From Sphingomonadales bacterium (GTDB lineage Bacteria; Pseudomonadota; Alphaproteobacteria; Sphingomonadales; Sphingomonadaceae), in NCBI GenBank assembly GCA_027489295.1, contig JAIYAA010000385.1, forward strand, positions 1 through 12,080: 12,080 bases of DNA, given 5' to 3'. The translations under genes and the position numbers were made by a program. This document shows positions 6,998 through 12,080 of the stretch, one piece after another (position 1 is the stretch's first letter; each line of letters opens with the position of its first letter). Under the pieces are notes generated by a model that did no database searches, was not told the DNA's origin, and worked only from the letters and a program-made list of their open reading frames with translations.

Positions 6998-9769
6998 TCA
7001 GAAACGGACGCGGGTGCTCAGCTGGACGGTGCGCGCCTGCTCGCGGACGCCCACCGGTAGCGACTGGAACGCGCCGAAATAGGAATAGGTGTTGTTCTTG
7101 AGCAGGTTGGTCGCCTCCAGGCTGAACGTGACGAACTTCAGCGGGGTGACGTTGATCGCCGCGTCCAGCCGCGAGGTCGCCTTGTTGTAGACCGAATACC
7201 CCGGATCCGTATAGTTGATCGCGGTCTTGAAGCTCGAACGGTAGTTGTAGGCGACACGCGCGCTGAGCACCGGCGTATCGTAGATCAGCGCGATATTGCC
7301 CGTATAATCCGAGGTGTAGGGCGGCTGGAACACGCCGGGCACGTCCGGTACCTGGTCGTCCGGATAGAGGTGCAGCTGGGCGACCGGGATGTAGGTGCCG
7401 TTGGCGTTGACGCCGAAATGCTTGGCGAAGCCCGGCAGGAAGTCGAAGAAGACGTTCACCTGCCCCTCGATCCCGAAGATCTTGCCGGGACCAGCGTTGC
7501 GCGGTTTCTCCACCGGGTGGATGCTGCCGACCTCCGGCACATATTCGTTCGCCCGCGTATAGTAGATGAACCCAGTCTGGTTCTTCAGGAAGGTGCCAAG
7601 CGACACCAGCCCGCCCTTGCCGAAATAATATTCGAGCGAGGCATCGTAGCTGTTTTCCTGCACCGCCTTCAGGTCCGGATTGCCAGCATAGACTGTCCCG
7701 GTGGGGCTACTCACCGCATCGCGCAGCTCCTTGAAGTTGCGCATCGAGTAGAAATCGGGCCGCTGGACGTTGTGCGTATAGGACAGGCGCAGCTGCAGCT
7801 TGTCAGTGAAGTGCAGGATGGCCGTGGCGCTAGGCAGCAGGTCAACATAGTTTGCCTTGCTGGCAACCTGCTTCATCACCAACGTATAGCTGGGATCGAC
7901 CTTGCCGGCGGCGGTGAGCAGCCAGCTATACTGCGTGCTCGCGGCCTGGCCCCAGGTATTGACGTACCGCAGGCCAAGCGCGCCATCGATCGGAAAGCCG
8001 ATGTCGAAGCCATAATTGGCCTCGCCATAAGTCGCGAAGGTCCGCTCGGTCTCGGCATAGCCTTGGCCGGGATCGTTGCCTCCAGGCGCCGCGGCCGTCC
8101 AGTCGCGGGCTTGCAGATCGGCGCCGCTGGTCAGCAGATACTGCCGCACGGCGGCGAACTTGTCGTAATAGGCTGCGTTGTCGAAATGGTACCAGGTCGG
8201 CACGTTGCCTTCGCCGCGCGTATCGGGCGTCGTGCTGGCCAGGCCGATGCCGAGCGACGAGCCCAGCGCCTGCAGCGTCGGTGCGTTGGCGAGATTGAAG
8301 TAGAAGGCGTCGCGATAGCCATAGTCGTAGCGCATCGTGCGCTTGGTGAAGCGCGAACCGAAGCGGATCGAGCGGAGCAGCCCCTTCTCGCTGGTGTCTA
8401 CGGTGAAATCGAGCTTGCTGGTGAACAGGCTGTCATGGTTGTCGCCATTCTGGTCATGCACCTGGAACAGCCGGTAATTGGCCGGGTTGGCGATATCGAC
8501 GCCGACATAGCTGACATAGGGACCGCCGCCGGGAACGTTCGGCGAGTTGAAGTCGACATTCGCCGCCGTCGCGCCGCTCAGCCGGAATTGCTGCTGGACG
8601 AAGTAGTTGGTCGAATCGCTCCAGTTATACTGGGTGCCGAAATCGATGCGAACGTGCTCGCCGTGCCAGTGCGTCTCGAAATTGCCGTTATAGGTGTCGC
8701 TGTTGCGCTTGGTGTAGATCGACAGCGGGCCGCCGTTCAGGCCATTGGCGTTGTTCATCGTCAGCGAGCGGATGGTGCCGTCGCTGTTGGTGACGACATT
8801 GGAATAGGTGCCGCCGCCGTCGTTGGTGACGAACTTGAGGTAATCCTGAGACGCCGTTTCCCGCGCACCAAGATAGGCGCCTTCGACCACGAAATCGAGC
8901 TGGTCGCTCGCCCGCCACTGCCAGGAGGCATTGAGCGAGGGCCGTTTGATCTGCCCGGATTCGACGCCGTAGGTGACCGCATAGGGAATGATCGTTCCCT
9001 GCTGCGCCGCCGAGAGGCTGCGCGCGGCGGTGGTGCCGTCCGGCACCGGAAAGGGCGATTCCGCCGCGACGAAATTCTCATTGTAGGTGTTGCGCGTGTA
9101 GGACCCGTTGAGCAGCAGCCCCATCTCGCCGATCGGCGTGTCGAAGCGCTTGCCGATCAGCACGCTGGCATAGGGGCTCTTGGTGTTGCCGATGTCCGAG
9201 AAGGTTTCACGGAAGCTGCCGGCGAGCGTCCATCCCTTGCGCAGGTCGAGCGGGCGGCGCAGCTCGACATTGACCGTGCCGGCGATGCCGCCCTCGGGCT
9301 GGTCGGCGCTGCGCGTCTTGTAGACCTCGACCGACTTGAGCAGCTCGGCCGGGATGTCGGACAGGTTGAGCGCGCGGGAGCCCGCCGATCCTGCCTCGGT
9401 GCCGTTGATCGTGGTCTGCACGTCACCGAGCCCACGGATGGTGACGCTCGATCCCTCGCCGTGCATCCGGTCGATCTGCACGCCGGGCACGCGCGCCAGC
9501 GCTTCGGGTACGTTGTTGTCGGGCAGCTTGCCGACGTCCTCGGCCACCACCGAGTCGACGATCTGCTTGGCCTTGCGCTTGCGGTTGCGCGCATCGGTGA
9601 TGCTGCCACGCACGCCGACGACGACGATCTGGTCGTCCTTCTTGGCGTCGACAGTCTCGTCGGGGGCGGCCCTGTCCTGTGCAAGCGCCGGTGTCGCCGA
9701 CATCAGCTGCGGCAGCGCCAGCAGCAACGCCAACCCACTTGTCTGACAATAAAGTCCCCGCTTGCGCAT
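6998..9769 (-). CDS. TonB-dependent outer-membrane receptor (Xanthomonas/Caulobacter type)
   Basis: This is a 923-aa outer-membrane transporter, distinct from the first receptor. A signal peptide covers residues 1-30 (ALA|QD). A TonB-box-like DQIVVVGVRG follows at 46-55. The plug has the segment AEDVGKLPDNNVPEALARVP and then GVQIDRMHGEGSSVTIRGLG. That is the hallmark of the TIGR01782-like receptors common in Caulobacter, Xanthomonas and sphingomonads, many of which import plant glycans. The barrel ends in TRVRF with a terminal Phe. The mature protein has no cysteine, unlike the first receptor. The start at 9769 begins the signal peptide. The frame stays open upstream to 9928, but that would put 53 extra residues before the signal sequence and run across the promoter island. 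A G-rich stretch precedes the ATG, though the Shine-Dalgarno is weak. GH43 follows after 63 bp, suggesting an arabinosyl-, xylosyl- or galactosyl-containing ligand (inferred). Confidence 0.95.
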   Translation of the reverse strand: MRKRGLYCQTSGLALLLALPQLMSATPALAQDRAAPDETVDAKKDDQIVVVGVRGSITDARNRKRKAKQIVDSVVAEDVGKLPDNNVPEALARVPGVQIDRMHGEGSSVTIRGLGDVQTTINGTEAGSAGSRALNLSDIPAELLKSVEVYKTRSADQPEGGIAGTVNVELRRPLDLRKGWTLAGSFRETFSDIGNTKSPYASVLIGKRFDTPIGEMGLLLNGSYTRNTYNENFVAAESPFPVPDGTTAARSLSAAQQGTIIPYAVTYGVESGQIKRPSLNASWQWRASDQLDFVVEGAYLGARETASQDYLKFVTNDGGGTYSNVVTNSDGTIRSLTMNNANGLNGGPLSIYTKRNSDTYNGNFETHWHGEHVRIDFGTQYNWSDSTNYFVQQQFRLSGATAANVDFNSPNVPGGGPYVSYVGVDIANPANYRLFQVHDQNGDNHDSLFTSKLDFTVDTSEKGLLRSIRFGSRFTKRTMRYDYGYRDAFYFNLANAPTLQALGSSLGIGLASTTPDTRGEGNVPTWYHFDNAAYYDKFAAVRQYLLTSGADLQARDWTAAAPGGNDPGQGYAETERTFATYGEANYGFDIGFPIDGALGLRYVNTWGQAASTQYSWLLTAAGKVDPSYTLVMKQVASKANYVDLLPSATAILHFTDKLQLRLSYTHNVQRPDFYSMRNFKELRDAVSSPTGTVYAGNPDLKAVQENSYDASLEYYFGKGGLVSLGTFLKNQTGFIYYTRANEYVPEVGSIHPVEKPRNAGPGKIFGIEGQVNVFFDFLPGFAKHFGVNANGTYIPVAQLHLYPDDQVPDVPGVFQPPYTSDYTGNIALIYDTPVLSARVAYNYRSSFKTAINYTDPGYSVYNKATSRLDAAINVTPLKFVTFSLEATNLLKNNTYSYFGAFQSLPVGVREQARTVQLSTRVRF

Positions 9770-9826
9770 GTGATCGCCCCCAGAACCATCGCCGTCAGGA
9801 CCATTCCCCCGGCCTGAGGGTGTCAT

Positions 9827-9842
9827 ATATCGTATACTGTAT
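9827..9842. promoter_or_regulatory. GTATAC-centred dyad, site 3 (operator candidate for the second TonB receptor)
   Basis: ATATCGTATACTGTAT is the most symmetric of the three sites: ATA-N2-GTATAC-N2-TAT is a perfect dyad. It lies 57 nt upstream of the second receptor start, almost the same distance as site 2 from the first receptor (61 nt). On the minus strand a weak TTGCTA (9851-9846) lies just upstream and could be a -35 element, which would place the dyad across the spacer and -10 region. It is in an AT-rich stretch that stands out from the GC-rich surroundings. Confidence 0.6.
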
Positions 9843-9919
9843 TTGTAGCAAGTTTGTAATGCTCGGATTAATAGACGCGCAACAGCGTTGCTTGATTTTG
9901 CCCGAAGGTTGTAACCGGA

Positions 9920-9947
9920 TTGCCACACCGCGATGGGCTGCTAGGCT
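9920..9947 (+). promoter_or_regulatory. Possible sigma-70 promoter for the small secreted protein
   Basis: TTGCCA (9920-9925) and TAGGCT (9942-9947) are separated by 16 nt. The -35 is good; the -10 keeps only the first T, the A and the last T. The expected transcript would start about 20 nt before the ATG, leaving room for the GGAGAGG ribosome site. No other pair in the 9843-9976 stretch looked better to me. Confidence 0.3.
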
Positions 9948-9976
9948 TCGGCAAAACACATTCGCGGAGAGGCGAC

Positions 9977-10315
9977 ATGTTGATTCTGCCCGTGCTGCTC
10001 CTGCTGCAGAGCGCCGCGCCCCCGCCGGCCGAAGAGGAGATCATTGTCGTCTCGCGCCAGCTCCGCATGATCCGCGTCGATCTCAAGACCGACAAGCACC
10101 CCGGCGGCGTGACGCTGCAACGGTGCCGGATCCTGCGCGGTTCGGGCCAGGCGGATCTCGACGCGATTCCGTGCGACGTGGCCGAGCAGTGCGCAGCACT
10201 GGGCGTACCCACGCGGCGCGAGCTCAAGGCCTGTGTGGAGGACCGGTCGACCGATCGGATCAACGCCGTGCTTGCCGCCCGCCGCGCCGCGCGCACGGCA
10301 TCCGTCCCCGGCTAA
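9977..10315 (+). CDS. Small secreted protein with four cysteines, function unknown
   Basis: This 112-aa protein has a short hydrophobic leader (residues 1 to about 14, MLILPVLLLLQSAA) without basic residues in front, then an acidic stretch and a basic middle. Four cysteines at 50, 66, 72 and 86 could form two disulfides in the periplasm. I do not recognise a named family. Right after the leader, EEEIIVVSRQLR (19-30) looks like the TonB-box segments of the two receptors in this window (EITVTGTR and DQIVVVGVR). The ATG at 9977 is preceded by GGAGAGG and starts the leader; the frame is open upstream to 9920 but without a signal-like start there. It is divergent from the second receptor, with a 207-bp gap. 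Its TAA overlaps the stop of the converging ThuA-domain gene (10312-10315). The coding call is good; the role is unknown. Confidence 0.75.
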   Translation: MLILPVLLLLQSAAPPPAEEEIIVVSRQLRMIRVDLKTDKHPGGVTLQRCRILRGSGQADLDAIPCDVAEQCAALGVPTRRELKACVEDRSTDRINAVLAARRAARTASVPG

Positions 10316-11079
10316 CGCTGCGCGCCCAGCCCGGTCGCCGTCCAGGTGATGCCGCCGAGCAGGTGCTGGAGATAGCGCTCGTCGCGATACATCTCCGCCT
10401 CGTGGCCGAGCAGGGTAACGAACACCCGGCCCTTCCCATAGCTGTGGTACCAGGCCTCGGGGTGGTCCTTGCCCATCCGGTAGCCCACCTGCCCCGGCCA
10501 GATTCGGGTAGGGTCGTAGCTCGTCTCGTCGACGCCGAGCACGCGGTGAATCGCGATGTCGAACGGGTTGGTCGTGACGTAGAACTCGTCACTCCACAGC
10601 CAGCGCGTCGGCAAACCGAAGGCGGCCGGAAAGCCCGCATCGAGCACCGTCACCACCCCGGTCTGGATCATCGGGTGGTTGACGAAACTGCGCCCGACCA
10701 GCCTTTCGTACCAGGGCCACGCCCCGGCCGGGACGATCGCCGCGCGGTGGACGATCATCGCGTTGCCGCCGCCCGCCATATAGCGCTCGAGGCCCGTGCG
10801 CTGGGCCGGGGTGAAGTCGTCCGCGGGGGTGTTGAGCATCAGGATGGCGGCGTAGCGACCGAGATCGCCGTCCAGTGCGGCGCCGTCCTTGCGCCAATCG
10901 ATCGCGAAGGCGTGGAGACGGGCAAGCCGCTCCAGGCTGTCGCGCGCGACGGGGATGTATTCATAGTGATATTTGCTGGGCGCCGCGATCACCAGCAGCG
11001 TGAACTGCGGATCGGCGCGCGCCAGCGCCGGTACGAGCAGCGCGGCGAGCGCGAGCAGCAGCCGCACCCAGCGCCTCAT
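10312..11079 (-). CDS. Secreted ThuA-domain protein (glutamine-amidotransferase-like fold)
   Basis: This 255-aa protein has a clear signal peptide (1-22, ARA|DP), so it should act in the periplasm or outside. The ThuA (trehalose utilization) fold is indicated by DDFTPAQRTGLERYMAGGGN followed by AMIVHRAA, and near the C-terminus by HPEAWYHSYGKGRVFVTLLG followed by HE. Both match the order and spacing typical of the family. ThuA of Sinorhizobium acts in disaccharide catabolism through 3-keto sugars. Secreted ThuA-domain proteins are common in carbohydrate loci, but their reactions are mostly unsettled. The start ATG overlaps the stop of the upstream M20 gene (ATGA, 11079-11076). No strong Shine-Dalgarno is visible, so translation is probably coupled. 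Its stop overlaps that of the converging small secreted gene by 4 bp. The family is likely; the substrate is unknown. Confidence 0.88.
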   Translation of the reverse strand: MRRWVRLLLALAALLVPALARADPQFTLLVIAAPSKYHYEYIPVARDSLERLARLHAFAIDWRKDGAALDGDLGRYAAILMLNTPADDFTPAQRTGLERYMAGGGNAMIVHRAAIVPAGAWPWYERLVGRSFVNHPMIQTGVVTVLDAGFPAAFGLPTRWLWSDEFYVTTNPFDIAIHRVLGVDETSYDPTRIWPGQVGYRMGKDHPEAWYHSYGKGRVFVTLLGHEAEMYRDERYLQHLLGGITWTATGLGAQR

Positions 11080-12080
11080 CGCGTGCTGCGCTCGGCGCTC
11101 AGCCGCGACATCAGGATCGCCGCGCGCTTGGCCTGGCGGCGGATGCTGGCGAGATCGACCGTCTCGCCCGGCGCATGGTCGCCGGTGCTGTAGGTGCCGA
11201 GCCCGGCTAGGCTGTCGACATCGGCCGCGACGAAGGAGACGTCCCCTGCCCCGCGCTTCAGCGGATCGAGCGCCGGCATCTCCGCCAGGCCGAGATCGCG
11301 GTTGACGCCGTTGAGCCTCGCCAGCTGCGCCTTGTTGCCCTCCGTCGGCGCCATCGCCGGATAGCCTTCGCCGAAGTCGATCTTCGCATCGGTGCCGGGC
11401 GCATGCGCGGCGACGATCGCTTCCATCTTGGCCTTCACCCGTGCGGTCTGCTCGGGGCTGAGCGTGCGGAAGTCGCCGATGGCGATCGCCGTCGCGGGGA
11501 TGATGTTGGTCTTGCCCGCAGCACTCCCGTTGCCGCCCTCGTCGATGCCGGCCCGCGCACCGCCCGCGATCACACCGGTGTTGAAGGTGAGGTTGGGCTC
11601 GGGCAGGTCCTTGCGGAACGCAGCGAGGATGCGCGCCAGCTCGTTGATCGCGCCGTCGCCCATGTCCGCCGAGAAGATGCCCGAGCTGTGCCCGGTCCTG
11701 CCGCTGGCGGTGATCCGCCAGTCGATCGCCGAGCGCCGCGCGATCGAGCCCATGTCGCGCCCGCCGTCGATCACCAGCCCCTCGAAATCGAGCGCGACAT
11801 CGGCACGCTTGCCCGCCGCGATCAGGTCGGCGCGGGCGATGCGGTGCGGACTGCCGGACTTTTCCTCGTCGCCGGTCAGATGCACCTCGATATTGGCGTT
11901 CTTGAGCGTCCCCGCCGCCTGCATCGCCCGCAGCGCGGAGACGATCACCACCATGCCGCCCTTGTCGTCCCCTGCCCCCGGCCCTTCCGCCAGATCCCCC
12001 TTGCGGACGAACTTCTGGAACGGCGAATTGGGCTCGAACACGGTATCGAGATGGCCGATCAGCAGCAGCGTCTTGGTGCC
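11076..12080 (-). CDS. M20-family zinc metallopeptidase, N-terminus beyond the right edge
   Basis: The 334 visible residues are most of a two-zinc M20 enzyme (carboxypeptidase G2/aminoacylase-like). Metal-site motifs appear in order: LLIGHLDTV at the right edge (His ligand at 12053-12051), then GAGDDKGGM (bridging Asp), HLTGDEEKSG (catalytic Glu and ligand), ALDFEG, and GDHAPGE near the C-terminus with the last His ligand. The lid/dimerization domain holds GRTGHSSGI and NIIPATAIAIGDFR, both typical. The frame is open to the last base, so an apparent GTG start at 12041 is internal and the true start lies outside. Any signal peptide is also outside, so location cannot be judged. It overlaps the ThuA-domain gene by ATGA and probably heads that operon. 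The family is sure; whether it cuts peptides, N-acyl amino acids or another amide is unknown. Confidence 0.92.
   Translation of the reverse strand, partial: GTKTLLLIGHLDTVFEPNSPFQKFVRKGDLAEGPGAGDDKGGMVVIVSALRAMQAAGTLKNANIEVHLTGDEEKSGSPHRIARADLIAAGKRADVALDFEGLVIDGGRDMGSIARRSAIDWRITASGRTGHSSGIFSADMGDGAINELARILAAFRKDLPEPNLTFNTGVIAGGARAGIDEGGNGSAAGKTNIIPATAIAIGDFRTLSPEQTARVKAKMEAIVAAHAPGTDAKIDFGEGYPAMAPTEGNKAQLARLNGVNRDLGLAEMPALDPLKRGAGDVSFVAADVDSLAGLGTYSTGDHAPGETVDLASIRRQAKRAAILMSRLSAERSTR

Noticed and set aside
5090..7060. Long plus-strand open frame across the end of GH27 and the whole GH43 gene
   Set aside because: It crosses a gene boundary in the wrong frame and is Arg/Ala/Pro-rich. GH43 catalytic motifs are on the minus strand.
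7370..9817. Long open frame (about 815 codons) on the plus strand opposite the second receptor
   Set aside because: Low-complexity antisense shadow rich in Arg, Val, Gly and Ala. It has no recognisable motif and no ribosome site, and the receptor on the other strand is unmistakable.
9770..9928. N-terminal extension of the second receptor to 9928
   Set aside because: It would put 53 residues ahead of the signal peptide and make the AT-rich promoter island and dyad coding.
10290..10345. Possible terminator at the convergent small-gene/ThuA junction
   Set aside because: CCGGCT...AGCCCGG pairs only with a bulge across a long loop and has no T-run, so it is too weak to call.

Overview
The window is GC-rich DNA from an alphaproteobacterium, most likely a sphingomonad (Sphingomonadaceae). 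The grounds are the codon use, two long TonB-dependent receptors of the kinds expanded in Sphingomonas/Caulobacter/Xanthomonas, secreted glycoside hydrolases beside those receptors, and AT-rich promoter islands in an otherwise GC-rich background. The genus is inferred from style and is not proven.

Layout, left to right. (1) Positions 1-572, minus strand: the N-terminal two thirds of a DapA-superfamily (class I, Schiff-base) lyase, cut by the left edge. (2) Positions 573-796: a divergent promoter island with two copies of a GTATAC-centred dyad. (3) Positions 797-5349, plus strand: a TonB-dependent receptor followed after 74 bp by a secreted GH27 alpha-galactosidase-type enzyme. (4) Positions 5354-9769, minus strand: the mirror-image cassette, a second and unrelated TonB-dependent receptor followed after 63 bp by a secreted GH43 enzyme with a C-terminal discoidin-like domain. 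The two cassettes converge with only 4 bp between the stop codons. (5) Positions 9770-9976: a second divergent promoter island with a third copy of the dyad. (6) Positions 9977-10315, plus strand: a small secreted four-cysteine protein. (7) Positions 10312-12080, minus strand: an M20-family metallopeptidase, cut by the right edge, translationally coupled to a secreted ThuA-domain protein.

How it may work together (inference). Each receptor would import an oligomer across the outer membrane, and its partner hydrolase would trim galactosyl (GH27) or arabinosyl/xylosyl/galactosyl (GH43) units outside or in the periplasm. The 16-bp dyad lies 61 and 57 nt upstream of the two receptor starts and 28 nt upstream of the DapA-like start. 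This suggests one transcription factor, plausibly of GntR type and not encoded here, controls both receptor cassettes and the lyase. That makes the block look like one plant-polymer utilization regulon rather than unrelated neighbours. The substrate cannot be read from the sequence. Galacto-/arabino-polysaccharide, or hydroxyproline-rich glycoprotein if the lyase is a hydroxyproline-pathway enzyme, are the testable options. I saw no RNA genes, insertion sequences, CRISPR arrays or phage genes.
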